A DNA stretch of 64,000 nucleotides from NCBI GenBank assembly GCA_034401795.1, contig CM067372.1:39894520-39958519 (forward strand). The letters run 5' to 3'. This document shows, piece after piece, positions 33,853-47,589 of the stretch; the first letter of the stretch is position 1; the number at the start of each line of letters is the position of its first letter. Below the pieces are notes generated by a model. It worked only from the letters and a program-made list of their open reading frames with translations, made no database searches and was not told where the DNA came from. The DNA is from Chaetoderma sp. LZ-2023a (taxonomy: Eukaryota > Mollusca > Caudofoveata > Chaetodermatida > Chaetodermatidae). A program made the translations under genes and the position numbers.

Positions 33853-36331
33853 TACAGGGAACACCACACACAGAGAACAGGCTACATGGGATACTACACA
33901 CGGAACAGGCTACAGGGGGATACCACACACAGAGAACAGGCTACAGGGGGATACCACACACAGAGAATAGGCTACAGGGGATACCACACACAGCGAACAG
34001 GCTACATGGGGATACTACTCACAGAACAGGCTACAGGGGGATACTACACACAGAGAACAGGCTACAGGGGATACTACACACAGAGAACAGGATACCACAC
34101 ACAGAACAGGGGACAGGGGATACTACACACAGAACAGGATACAGGGGATACCACACAGAGAGAATAGGCTACAGGGGAACACACATAGAACAGGATACAG
34201 GGGATACCACACAGAGAGAACAGACTACATGCGAACACACACACCGAACAGGCTAGTGGGTATACTATACACAGAACGGGCTACATGGGGATACCACACA
34301 CAGAACAGGCTACAGGGGATACCACACACAGTCTACATGGGATACTACACACGGAACAGGCTACAGGGGGATACCACACACAGAGAACAGGCTACGGGGG
34401 GATACCACACACAGAGAATAGGCTACAGGGGCTACCACACACAGAGAACAGGCTACAGGGGGATACCACACACGAAGAACAGGCTACATGGGGATACTAC
34501 ACACAGAACAGGCTACAGGGGATACTACACACAGAGAACAGGCTACAGGGGATACCACACACAGTGAACAGGATACCACACACAGAACAGGCGACAGGGG
34601 ATACTACACACAGAACAGGCTACATGGGGATACCACACAGAGAACAGGCTACAGGGGGATACGACACACAGAACAGGCTACATCGGGATAGCACACAGAG
34701 AATAGGCTACAGGGGGATACCACACACAGAACAGGCTACATGGGGATACTACACACAGAACAGGCTATAGGGGGATACTACACACCGAACAGGCTACATG
34801 GGGATACCACACAGAGAACAGGCTACAGGGGGATACTACACACCGATCAGGCTACATGGGGATACCACACACCGAACAGGCTACATGGGGATACCACACA
34901 GAGAACAGGCTACAGGGGGATACTACACACAGAACAGGCTACATAGGGATACCACACAGAGACCAGGCTACATGGGGATACCACACAGAGAACAGGCTAC
35001 AGGGGGATACTACACACAGAACAGGCTACATGGGGATAGCACACAGAGAACAGGCTACAGGGGGATACCACACACAGAACAGGCTACATGGGGATACTAC
35101 ACACAGAACAGGCTACATGGAGACACTACACAGAGAACATGCTACATGGGGATACCACACAGAGAACATGCTACAGGGGATACCTCACACAGAACAGGCT
35201 ACAGGGGAATACTACACACATAGAACAGGCTACAGGGGAATACTACACACATAGAACAGGCTACAGGGTGATACTACACACAGAGAACAGGCTACAGGGA
35301 ACACCACACACAGAGAACAGGCTACATGGGATACTACACACGGAACAGGCTACAGGGGGATACCACACACAGAGAACAGGCTACAGGGGGATACCACACA
35401 CAGAGAATAGGCTACAGGGGATACCACACACAGCGAACAGGCCACATGGGGATACTACACACAGAACAGGCTACAGGGGGATACTACACACAGAGAACAG
35501 GCTACAGGGGATACCACACACAGAGAACAGGATACCACACACAGGACAGGGGACAGGGGATACTACACACAGAACAGGCTACAGGGGATACCACACAGAG
35601 AGAATAGGCTACAGGGGAACACACATAGGACAGGATACAGGGGATACCACACAGAGAGAACAGACTACATGGGAACACACACACACCGAACAGGCTAGTG
35701 GGGATACTATGCACAGAACGGGCTACATGGGGATACCACACACAGAACAGGCTACATGGGATACCACACACAGGCTACATGGGATACTACACACGGAACA
35801 GGCCACAGGGGGATACCACACACAGAGAACAGGCTACCGGGGGATACCACACACAGAGAATAGGCTACAGGGGCTACCACACACAGAGAACAGGCTACAG
35901 GGGGATACCACACACGAAGAACAGGCTACATGGGGATACTACACACAGAACAGGCTACAGGGGATACTACACATAGAGAACAGGCTACAGGGGATACCAC
36001 ACACAGTGAACAGGATACCACTCACAGAACAGGCGACAGAGGATACTACACACAGAATAGGCTACAGTGGATACCACACACAGAGAACAGGCTACAGGGG
36101 AACACACATAGAACAGGATACATGGGATACCACACACAGAGAACAGACTACAGGGGAACACACCCACCGAACAGGCTAGAGGGGATACTACACACAGAAC
36201 GGGCCACATTGGGATACCATACACAGAGCGGGCTACAGGGGATACCACACACAGAGAACAGGCTACAGGGGATAACACTCACAGAACAGGATACAGGGGA
36301 TACCACACAGATAACAGACTACAGGGGAACA

Positions 36332-36417
<86 letters not shown>

Positions 36418-38000
36418 GAACATGCTAGAGGGAATACTACACACAGAACGGGCTACATGGGGATACCATACACAGAACAGGATACAGGTGATACCACACA
36501 CCGAGAACAGGCTACAGGGGATACCACACGCAGAGAACAGGCTACAGGGGATACCACACACAGAACAGGCTACATGGGGATACCACACAGAGAACAAGCT
36601 ACATGGGGATACAACACAGAGAACAGGGTACAGGGGATACCACACACAGAACAGGCTACATGGGGATACAACACAGAGAACAGGGTACAGGGGATACCAT
36701 ACACAGAACAGGCTACATGGGGATACCACACAGAGAACAGGCTACAGGGGGATACTACACACAGAACAGGCTACATGGGGATAGCACACAGAGAACAGGC
36801 TACAGGGGGATACCACACACAGAACAGGCTACATGGGGATACTACACACAGAACAGGCTACATGGGGATACTACACAGAGAACATGCTACATGGGGATAC
36901 AACACAGAGAACAGGCTACATGGGGATACCACACAGAGAACATGCTACAGGGGATACCTCACACAGAACAGGCTACAGGGGAATACTACACACATAGAAC
37001 AGGCTACAGGGGAATACTACACACATAGAACAGGCTACAGGGTGATACTACACACAGAGAACAGGCTACAGGGAACACCACACACAGAGAACAGGCTACA
37101 TGGGATACTACACACGGAACATGCTACAGGGGGATACCACACACGGAGAACAGGCTACAGGGGGATACCACACACAGAGAATAGGCTACAGGGGATACCA
37201 CACACAGCGAACAGGCTACATGGGGATACTACACACAGAACAGGCTACAGGGGGATACTACACACAGAGAACAGGCTACAGGGGATACCACACACAGACA
37301 ACAGGATACCACACACAGGACAGGGGACAGGGGATACTACACACAGAACAGGCTACAAGGGGATACCACACAGAGAGAATAGGCTACAGGGGAACACACA
37401 TAGAACAGGATACAGGGGATACCACACAGAGAGAACAGACTACATGGGAACACACACACACCGAACAGGCTAGTGGGGATACTATACACAGAACGGGCTA
37501 CATGGGGATACCACACACAGAACAGGCTACATGGGATACCACACACAGGCTACATGGGATACTACACACGGAACAGGCTACCGGGGGATACCACACACAG
37601 AGAACAGGCTACGGGGGGATACCACACACAGAGAATAGGCTACAGGGGCTACCACACACAGAGAACAGGCTACAGGGGGATACCACACACGAAGAACAGG
37701 CTACATGGGGATACTACACACAGAACAGGCTACAGGGGATACTACACACAGAGAACAGGCTACAGGGGATACCACACACAGTGAACAGGATACCACACAC
37801 AGAACAGGCGACAGAGGATACTACACACAGAATAGGCTACAGTGGATACCACACACAGAGAACAGGCTACAGGGGAACACACATAGAACAGGATACAGGG
37901 GATACCACACACAGAGAACAGACTACAGGGGAACACACCCACCGAACAGGCTAGAGGGGATACTACACACAGAACGGGCCACATTGGGATACCATACACA
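33853..38000. repeat. Higher-order blocks in the right array
   Basis: A characteristic monomer order (starting GGGAACACCACACACAGAGA, then ACTACACACGGAAC) occurs at 33,853, 35,293 and 37,067. The offsets are 1,440 and 1,774 bp. The third interval is longer, partly because of the CA expansion at 36,329. The blocks share a late segment with GAACACACACACACCGAACA and GGCTAGTGGGG. They are distinct from, but related to, the blocks in the left array. Confidence 0.8.
36329..36415. repeat. (CA)n expansion of one satellite monomer
   Basis: About 40 CA units between GACTACAGGGGAACACAC and CACCGAACATGCTAGAGG. The equivalent monomer in other blocks (for example near 25,300, 27,290 and 28,655) has only four to six CA units. 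Confidence 0.95.
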
Positions 38001-38104
38001 GAGCGGGCTACAGGGGACACCACACACAGAGAACAGGCTACAGGGGATAACACTCACAGAACAGGATACAGGGGATACCACACAGATAACAGACTACAGG
38101 GGAA

Positions 38105-38360
<256 letters not shown>

Positions 38361-38913
38361 CCGAACATGCTATAAGGGAATACTATACACAGAACAGGCT
38401 ACCTGGGGATACCACATAGAGAACAGGCTACAGGGAGATACCACACACAGAACAGGCTACATGGGGATACCACACAGAGAACAGGCTACAGGGGGATACG
38501 ACACACAGAACAGGCTACATGGGGATAGCACACAGAGAATAGGCTACAGGGGGATACCACACACAGAACAGGCTACATGGGGATACTACACACAGAACAG
38601 GCTATAGCGGGATATTACACACCGAACATCCTACAGGGGGATACTACACACCGATAAGGCTACATGGGGATACCACACACAGAACAGGCTACATGGGGAT
38701 ACCGCACAGAGAACAGGCTACAGGGGGATACTACACACAGAACAGGCTACATAGGGATACCACACAGAGACCAGGCTACATGGGGATACCACACAGAGAA
38801 CAGGCTACAGGGGGATACTACATACCGAACAGGCTACATGGGGATACCACACACAGAACAGGCTACAGGGGGATACTACACACAGAACAGGCTACAGGGG
38901 GATACCGCACACA

Positions 38914-39584
38914 TGGTCCTGCGAATGTCATGGATATGCATTAGCACGCAAAACGCTATAATTGTGGCCTATGGGAAAGTCAGAGGCGTAGCGCCTCAAA
39001 CCTGTTAGTTTGATCTTATCCCATGCAATACCGCTCGACCGTGCGCTGTCGTAAAGGGGTGCGTGTTCCATGCGACAGAAAACGCATGCAATAATTTAAA
39101 CTACCAATGAAAGGATAGGTAACGGTCACCTGATACACAAGTGAGAGTCTCTAGAATTACGATCTACTGCCATTGGGGTCGTGTAAACCTGTTCTCACAC
39201 CGTATTCTGTTTAGAATTATTGCTGTTTGTTGTACAGCTCTACTACGTACTACGTACGATGCTAACAATCGCATGAAACCATGTAATTTAACTTGCATGC
39301 GACTAAATCGCAAAAGTCTGTGGAGGGTTTGATTGCACCCTGCGATTGTGTATAATGTGAATCACCTGACGGCAACTAAATAAAAGATTGCGCTTATGTT
39401 ATGTTGAAGCGATTGCATAGATCTCTTCGAATAGCGTCGTAGAAGCTGAACATGTCTGGCTCCTCTGACACGCAAACTTTCGATCGACTAATGATGAGGA
39501 TTGACAGGAGACTCATCGCAGGTGCAGACGTAATCGGTCGCTTGGAAATGACATGAGTTGCTGACCGCCAATAGAGGGATCCAT
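38914..39584. other. Right flank of the satellite domain, no gene seen
   Basis: Unique sequence with several GCATGC-type words and a duplicated CTACGTACTACGTA near 39,243. No exon was recognised. Confidence 0.4.
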
Positions 39585-39725
39585 TTTAGCTATGCCTCGG
39601 CTCACCCCCCCCCCCCCCCAAGCTCCATCCACGCTTTGCGCGTGTTCGGAGGGATTTATATACTTGGAACGCTGAATTCTCAGAATCCCATTTTCAAGTT
39701 AAGCATATGGGTAAGCTGTTGACTC
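39585..39725 (-). mobile_element. MITE fragment with a poly-C insertion
   Basis: TTTTAGCTATGCCTCGGCTC, a run of about 16 C, AAGCTCCATCCACGCTTTGC and CATATGGGTAAGCTGTTGA match the subterminal half of the family up to the hairpin start. The rest is lost. Confidence 0.6.
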
Positions 39726-40345
39726 GTCCCATTCTAGGATTTGCGTGGCGTGTCATAGTTGTCATGCTGTCTTAGATATACAGTCACCGCCACCACGGAC
39801 AACGGTGATGTGGACGGGAACGACGTCATCGACAACAACAGCAGCGGTGACGACAACGAGAATGACTTATCTGATAATCTGATAATCTAGGTGCGGAATA
39901 ATATGGTTTGATGGAAGTCGTGTGTAGGTCGAGACTGGATATCGTGTTTATTTATGGCTTAACGAGGTATAGATCTTTATCAGCGAGGGAAATTGATTTT
40001 CAAGACAGCTGCTGCCTTAATAGCTCAGAATAGCTCACTACCCGTGTTCTGCTCGCTGATATGGCAAGGCGTGTGTGAAATTTAGTGACATGTGACTCGA
40101 AGACGATGGTGCTGCCCCCCCCCCATGCCCGCTAGCGGGGAACACAGTGTGCACCTCTGTCATTAAAGGTGCTGGACGCTTTTTAAAACTTCATTTCGCG
40201 ACTGCGCGCTGCGTTGGTCCATTCGTTTTTACCAATGGGAGTTTCCCCGAGTCAAAACTCTCCTTGTGAGATGATTTAGTTTTGGTCATTCTGGTCTGCT
40301 CTTCGTCGTCAATACCTCAAGGTGTCTGATGCGCGTTTCTTCAAG
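39726..40345. other. No gene seen
   Basis: Includes a GAC/AAC-rich patch (39,785-39,870) and a poly-C run near 40,115. No domain was recognised. Confidence 0.45.
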
Positions 40346-40384
40346 AGGCAGACAGGCAGACTGCAGACAGACAGACAGGCACGT

Positions 40385-40415
<31 letters not shown>

Positions 40416-40645
40416 CAAGCAGGCAGGCAGGCAGGCAAGCAGGCAGGCAGGATGGACGGATGGACAGATGGATGGATGGACAGACGGACGGATGGACTGA
40501 TGGACAGATGGATGGATGGACAGACGGGCGGATGAACTGATGGACAGACAAACAGGCAGACAGACAGACAGATCGGCAGGAATGCATGTAGGCAGGCAGG
40601 CATGCAGGCATACAGGCATGCATGCATGCAGGCAGGTAGGCAGGT
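40346..40645. repeat. Compound (CAGA)/(CAGG)/(GATG) microsatellite
   Basis: Tetranucleotide tracts in the order CAGA, CAGG, GATG/GACG, CAGA, CAGG/CATG. Cys/Leu/Pro-rich minus-strand frames across it are artefacts. Confidence 0.95.
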
Positions 40646-41186
40646 GTAGCGCGGACCGACCGGACAGGTACTGACCATCCCAGCAAAGCTGGGTGCGGAA
40701 CGGCCATTCCGGATTCGCGCCAAGCACGCCCCGCCCCCCCCCCCCCCCCCCTGGGTAGGATAGTACGCGTACATAGGCCCTATGAGAGAGGTTTCTCGTA
40801 AAAATCGGCAGTCCGATAAAACGCGTGGTGCGCATGCGCGCGGCGCGTCAGAGCTTCCCTGACAACACGTCTCGGAATTGGAAGCGAACGTGTGCCCATA
40901 GTGTACCGAGTAGGCACTCGTAAATGCTTATAATTCATCCGTTCTCGTTGGTCTCGGTACCGATTAGGACCAGAATTAAACCAGCTTTCTAAAACTGTAA
41001 ACCGTTTTAGAATCGGCCCAGAAATGGCTGAGTTATCGTCGAAGCTCCCCGCTAAATTATACTCAGAATATTGCTATAACGTCACAATCGCGGCTATATA
41101 TTAAACTAGATACAGAGTGATATTGTACACGTGGTCGATACGTCACTGGTATACTAGCGCGCTGATTAGCTGGCCCTCGTCCGCTG
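40646..41186. other. GC-richer unique DNA upstream of a promoter-like site
   Basis: Contains a poly-C run (about 40,733-40,751) and a GCGC-rich patch (CATGCGCGCGGCGCGTC near 40,833). No exon was recognised. Confidence 0.4.
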
Positions 41187-41230
41187 ATTGGTTGAGGCGA
41201 CCAGCTCCAACGTCACAGCGAGTATAAAAG
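41187..41230 (+). promoter_or_regulatory. CCAAT/TATA promoter-like pair
   Basis: An inverted CCAAT box (GATTGG, ATTGG at 41,187) lies 36 bp upstream of TATAAAAG (41,223-41,230), with CAACGTCACAGCG between. A start site would be expected near 41,255. The first ATG after it (41,265) opens only 39 codons and ends at 41,384; its 3' end has a possible splice donor (CAT then GTAAAA). This could be a host promoter with a small first exon, or the promoter of a solitary LTR. Terminal repeats were not identified. Confidence 0.35.
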
Positions 41231-41384
41231 GGGTGAAAAATCGAGGATCAGGAGCATCGTTTGCATGGAGGGCGACCTGCCTAGAACTGACTGGAGGTGC
41301 GGACTAGATGAGTGGACCGGAACACCGACGGAAGATACATCACATCGCCATGGTTCCTTGTGGCTTTCAGCTCACCGCATGTAA

Positions 41385-43471
41385 AAGCAGTTCTCGGACT
41401 CCGCATTGCGCAATTTTGGATATAATTAATTAAAGTGATGGTTCCCGCTTCCGAACATTTCTCGCCGGATCTGCTACCACGTTGAAAAGTGGACACTAAA
41501 TTCCGCACTGCATGTCGTGTGTGTTTTAATTAACTTTTTGACCACAGTCTGGCTAGGTGCGCCACAAGAGCTATGAGATGCATCCCGCACCGTGTGCCAA
41601 GTTATGTAACTGCTTAACATTGTATACCGCCCTCTCTGTTAATGGGCAACCTTCAACTTTACTACTTCCGTCGCCGGACAGAAAACTTTCTCACTTCTGC
41701 ATAAAATGTGATTTAGTTACAGAGACTATCTAATAGATGTTACTTCACTGCTCCGCTTCACTGTCCTGAGTGTGTACCGTATCTACCCTGCCTGGAGGAG
41801 TCAGCTTGCGAAGCCAACCTGTGGAAACCAGCTGCGGGAATTGCCTGCGGAAATCTCTTCAGCTCCAGAGAACGTGTCGACTCACGCTATGAATATGTTA
41901 GCGCCTCAATTTCAGTAACATAGTAGCCTGTTCCGTACCAATGACTATTATGTACTCAAGTAACTATACTATTGTACGTCTAATTTTTATTTCCGTATTT
42001 GGCACTGATGACTAATAGGTGCCTTCTCAGTCTTAGGACCGCAATTTATAATTTCTTTATTACTGTGAATATTATTCTTGTTTACTGTGGTGCTCTCAAC
42101 TAGCCGCACCATCTGAGTTTATCAGGCTATGATACTTAGTTACTTAATTTAATTACAATCTACTTATTGCATTGGTTAATTATACATGGCAGATAGCCAT
42201 CCAGTTAAAATGTTTTGTTTAATTGTAGAAAACCTTGGACTGCAGTACACTAGGAGATACCATACAGCAACATTTATATCCACATCACTTATTCCCACCA
42301 TCATCAATTTTACACTGAGGTCGCTGACCATGCTCTAATTGTTTGAGCCCGGCATGTTACCAACTAAACCGTATTATTTAACTCGATAGGATAGGTTAAA
42401 GTGGTTAGTGACAATCTCTTCGTTAGGAGACATATAATGTATGCCTCTTTTCCGGTTGTTGCGATAATGTAGTCCCGCACTCCGGCAAGGTTGTGTAAAA
42501 TTGGCCAAATACCTATAGGGGCTTGTATATATTAAGTTATTGTCTATTTCCACAATTCACCAGCCGCATGGCTCTTAATTCTTTGGACGTCCCGTCAGCA
42601 CGTTGATCGGATCCGACCCTGGGAAACTATCGGAGGTTTCCGAGCGGTGATGGTTAAAGTGCTGATTTACATACATCTCCACCCCCCCCCACCCCGTATC
42701 CTCGGATACTTGTTAGCTAGATAACCCCTCCAACGAAGGAAAGCACTGCAAAAACATATAGTTATAAATGTGAGTTTGATAGTTTATTTACCGGCCCACA
42801 GTGCATATCTGGGCGCATTGGAACTTAATCCTAAAGACAGGTCAAAAGTTAGGTCCATAGGAATCTCCATCCAACTCGTTGGAGTGTCTGGGAAGGACCT
42901 TGGAATCCGCCACGCCCTTACGGGAAGGACGCTCGCGATGGATATTCCCCTCGCTATCCGCGCCTTAGCGATATGTCAGTGATCAAACTTGCTTATGTGA
43001 AATGTAGCCATAGTCCAGGTGATGTTTTATGTGGTTGCGGAGCAAGGTAGCCGGATTTTCATCAAATTCGGATGTGTTGCAATGTAACATGTACACGTAC
43101 GGTCTGTGGAGGTAGATGCTCTTTTAAAGCGACCTACGGGAGGCGAAGCGTCTGCGCCCATTGGACAGTGTTATCTAATGATAGGTAGGAATCCCTGCCA
43201 CTTGCGGCCAAAGCTAGTTTTTGTTTCTAACAACTAATTGGTAGGTTAGACTGTAGCAGAAGGCCCGCATAAATAAAGCGTCTTGGAACTACATGGGACG
43301 GTGACATGGGAATTCTTCAGAAATCGCTCGTTCCGCCTTCACGTAAACCAGTACGCATCACGTTAATTATGGTTTCACTAGGATCGTCACTTAGCATTCT
43401 TTTTCTGTTGAACAAACGAATGGCCCTTTTTGCCAGCTCTTTTCCTCTGCTTCGGCGTCGAGGGCATTTTC
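41385..43471. other. No gene seen
   Basis: About 2 kb with no trusted exon. The ORF at 42,770-42,982 has no recognised domain. Poly-C occurs near 42,683. On the minus strand near 43,317-43,440 a basic stretch (LAKRAIRLFNRKRM) is open but unassigned. Confidence 0.4.
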
Positions 43472-43664
43472 CTGTGACGGAGGCCCGCGCGAGGCACTTG
43501 CCTCTCGCAACAGCGAGAATTCCTGTGACGGAGGCCCTTGCCTCTCGCAACAGCGAGAATTCCTGTGACGGAGGCCCACACGAGGCACTTTCCTCTTGCA
43601 CCATCATGAAACATTCGGTGATGGAGGCCCGTGCGAGGCACTTTCCTCTCGCAGCATCATTATT
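43472..43664. repeat. ~50-bp repeat, about 4 imperfect copies
   Basis: Units contain CCTGTGACGGAGGCCCGCGC, then GAGGCACTTGCCTCTCGCA. The second copy lacks the CGCGAGGCA part. Each unit holds an internal GAGGCA and TGCCTC inverted pair, so each can form a small hairpin. Confidence 0.8.
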
Positions 43665-44019
43665 CTCTCTGTGTGTGTTGGTGGTATATTAACCTATATT
43701 AAGTTACTCAGTGATCTCGCATTACGGATGCTTCGCTTACAGGGATACCTCTGCGGATTCAAGGATCTGTGTGGTACCTCCGGCGACACCACGTGCAAAG
43801 AACACCAGCTAGCTCTATATTGTGTATTATCGTGTGCTCACTTACATCAGTGTTCCACCGGCTCTAGAAGTCGGTCTTTGTATATCGCGGAGAGACGTAA
43901 TACAGGATCCGCAACCCGGAGATCCGCAGCTAACCAGCCATCATGGTCATCGTGCACTTGCGGTGCGATGGGCGGATATCTATCGGCGGACCAGCACGTA
44001 CCCCCGTGAGCTACACAGG

Positions 44020-44152
44020 CAAGCATGCCTGCCGGTAGACATGCTTGTAGCAGGCACTCGAGTAAGCAATCAGGCAGGCAGACATACAGACAATCAGGCA
44101 GGCATGCAGACAATCAAACAGGCAGGCATGCAGGCAATCAGGCATGCAGGGA
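44020..44152. repeat. Degenerate (CAGG)/(CAAT) repeat
   Basis: Irregular CAGGCATGCAGACAATCA units. Confidence 0.8.
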
Positions 44153-45496
44153 ATATCTATCGGATTAGCGATACATAGTCATAATCGTCATACGTAATGA
44201 ACAAAATAGATTGGTATTTTTCAGATTTTTTACCATGATCACTAAAAATATATTTTTTACAGCTCGATACTTTCACTATAGCAACTACCTGTGACCAACG
44301 ACAGGTATATAGATATTTGTTCTAAATGGCACCGACAAATATCACCTGCCAGTGACGGATAGACACCCAAACATTTCACAACCTGCCCATTTATCAAAGG
44401 CATACATGCAATATAATATCTACCGAATCAGATGACGAGGTATAAGATGACAAATAGGGTTTATGATAAAGAAATATAATAACAGTACAGCTCAGAAATA
44501 AGTGAAAATGTTTCCAAAACAGTAAAACCAGAAACGTGTTAGTTAGTAAATGTTCTGTTCAATAATATTCTGAACATAATTGGATTGGAAGACATTGCTG
44601 CCGTATGTTCAATTATTCAACAAAACGTTTTATTTCTTAGGTGTACTGTAATTATATTTCTTTTTCGTAAACATACTTCACAGTTTACCGAGTCTCGTGC
44701 CCTTCCTTTAAACATTTTGATGGACTCACACTGAGCAGCAATCAATTTAAACTAATTGTTGCGAACATATTGCTAAACTAGGCTACAGCCAACATTCACT
44801 AAATTCTGAACTGCAGTATATTTAGTTCCCCCATCATTCGGTTTCAGTTATAATCAGGTGTGGTTGGGGTGGTGTAAGGGGGCAGTTCCGAATTCGTGAC
44901 TGATATATCCCTGTCTGTAGCAAAGCAATCACTTTGAGATAGATCTTTATGTGATGTTGCGTCTCGATAACTTATACTCTTGATACGACCTGGTAACACC
45001 CTGAACATTGAACATACATGTGAAAATAAATCCAATTAACAGCTGCCATTCAGGTATGCATATAGCTTTCCTCCGCATTTCGAATAATAGACTTTAATGC
45101 AATCCATCAGGAACATAACAAATATTATTCATCTATTTATAGGTTAGTCATGATTTAATAGATACTATAGAAATTTTATATGACCTTACGACCCATTTAG
45201 AGAGGGAACGCATTTTATTCAAAATATAATATGTTTACAGACTCGAGTTCTCGAGACGGCATAGAAGAGATTCATCAACCTATTATTCCAAACGTGTAGG
45301 CCTACTGGACGTTTGTCTAGCTGATATTTCGGGCGCCGTTTCAGCGCACACAATGAGCTAACCCCTTAGCTCAGTGCCGCTAAGATGCCGCGACTAATTT
45401 GTCAGTTATTGGTTTGATATATTGAGTCTCTGATTTCATGTCCCATTCGCGTCATGTCTAGGCCGATTTATAATTATTGCTAGCTTCCGCAGTTTT
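44153..45496. other. No gene seen
   Basis: AT-rich sequence with no recognisable exon or repeat. Confidence 0.45.
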
Positions 45497-45662
45497 ACAC
45501 TGGTACCCATTTATACTCCTGGGTGGAGAGAGGCGACGAGGAGTGAAGGAGATTGCCTATGTTTCCACCGATTGCTGGTCAGCCACCTGATCGCCTGACA
45601 GTCGAACGGCATTTGAACCCCGCCCAGCTGATTATCAGTCGATCACGCTAGCACCACGGCCA
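45497..45662 (-). mobile_element. tRNA-derived SINE-like copy
   Basis: Read on the minus strand, the first ~60 bases resemble a tRNA head: GGCCGTGGTGCTAGCGTGAT has a box-A-like sequence, and GGGGTTCAAATGCC is a good box B. A tRNA-unrelated body follows, ending near GGTACCCATTTATACTCCTG (plus-strand reading). Box B and head layout are seen. The family assignment is an inference. Confidence 0.4.
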
Positions 45663-46639
45663 ATCGTTTCCATCCACCCACCAAAAAGATTAATTTGTCC
45701 TCTCTCAAAGTTTCATTTATACCGTCGCATGAGCTGCCATCTTTAAAATCACGTGAGAGCGTTGTACGTCATTGGCGTAATCAATTATTTCAGCTGAGCT
45801 GTTAGCTATGTTTAGCACACAGGATGCGGTTTTTTGGCGCCAATGGCTAAATTATCAAACGTGATAGATATTTTGCTCACGGTCATTCGTCGTCAAACAC
45901 TGACAAATTCACAGCACGTGAGAGCTGTCAGCTTATCAAATGGTCTCTCGTGCCTGTTTTCTAAGGTTATAGCGCCCATTTGCGCCCCCACATTATGTCG
46001 TTAGTAAGCGTATCAATGCACATTTGTACTTGTAATCAAAATGTATAATTCATGGGGAAGCAACTAGACATATATTGTACAGTTTTTAACATTTTCTGCC
46101 TTATCTCCACAGATAAGAGAGTGAGTATAATTAGACATTATTTACTTTAACGAAAAGATATGTTCACAGAATATATTCTCACATTCCGGCAAGAAAAAAG
46201 AATCGATGTCTAGTCGATCGCCTGGTGGTCATTAAGACAAACTCAATGTCTATAATAAATAACCGTTGGAGCCAAATACCCGTGGCAGCATGGCTCCTTA
46301 CGATGGATGGTTTGGTGACCACCATTCTGAAAGAACGGCAATACGCTGATCCCTAAATAAGGTGACTATTAAAGACAGGTCTAACTCTAATGTAGATGCT
46401 ATAAAATAGTCATTACATATTTAATCCTACGTACTGATTACCAATGAATGGTTATCTTGTATAGGCGCTACCAGTAAATTATTGAGTGTTCAAACTTCAA
46501 AATCTAGCACACAGCTGTTGTCAACATAGACGTATAGTGTATATCAGATGTGCCTTCATGTGCTCGATTAAGCAGAAACATCCAATATCAGGTTAATGAT
46601 TTATACCCAGTCCAGTTAATCCCGAAATTCCGGTGTGAT
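45663..46639. other. No gene seen
   Basis: Mixed sequence, nothing recognised. Confidence 0.45.
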
Positions 46640-46846
46640 AATTACAAAATAACTATACAGTAAAATACTAAATATTTAGAAACATATGCAGCAACAGCTA
46701 CAAGTCAATTTAGTTTCAAATTAATCAACATAATATTCCAGGCATCAAAGAGAATTTGTTGTTTTTGATATGTAAATTGAAACAGCATCTGTTTATCCAC
46801 TTTTGTTGTTTATGTCTATGGATACTCTGGAAAGGTGAATTATCCC
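46640..46846 (-). mobile_element. Shortened MITE copy
   Basis: Contains one decayed hairpin (ATATTTAGAAACATATGCAG and GTCAATTTAGTTTCAAATTA) and the terminal CTCTGGAAAGGTGAATT at 46,828-46,844. The left subterminal half and the TGACG sites are lost. Confidence 0.6.
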
Positions 46847-47589
46847 TGTATTATTTAAGTCAATGAACAGAAGTTATGTCTATGTACACCCTAGACGCCC
46901 ACTTATGATGTCTTTACTACAGTCAACACTTTCACACAATATAAATAGAGATCTATAAGACATGATACTGGCATGATACTGATTTTCCTCTGTCATCCAA
47001 CGTTGGATGCGCCTAGGTTGCTTTGTTCAACTCGTTCCTTGTGGTTTCGCATCGAAAATATGATGTAGCCTACATCCAAGATACGGAGAATACGGAACTG
47101 ATTTGCGACATATACATACCATGTGGGTTGGTCCTTTTGTATTTTGTCCAGCTATATCATTCAGTAGTGTCACTGGCCGCTTAGATCAACGAATGCTGAC
47201 ACCTCGATAATGTATCCAACTTGTTCCTGATGTAATATGCAATATGGCCATAGGCAGCTAATTGCAACGCTCGTGTCCACGTGATTTACTAAAAATCAAT
47301 TCTGCGCCGTATGGAGATGCTCTATGTATCACCATTGGACCAGATGTGAAATTATATATAACCATGATGCGTCCATCTTGAAAATTGGTTTATGCATATG
47401 TACCACAGTTCACCAAAGCATTAGCAGAAACACAATAAACCATTGCAAATGAATTGGTTGTGGTATGGGGAGCATGTATTCACGTTTAGCTAATCTCAGC
47501 TTACCTTGTACGTATGTCTATGCATCCGTCTCGATTTTAACTCTCGGACTTTTTCAAGTGATCAGACAATAATTCAATTGGCTAATAAC
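46847..47589. other. No gene seen
   Basis: AT-rich, nothing recognised. Confidence 0.45.

Noticed and set aside
42770..42982. 70-codon plus-strand ORF
   Set aside because: No recognised domain and no splice or promoter context beyond chance.
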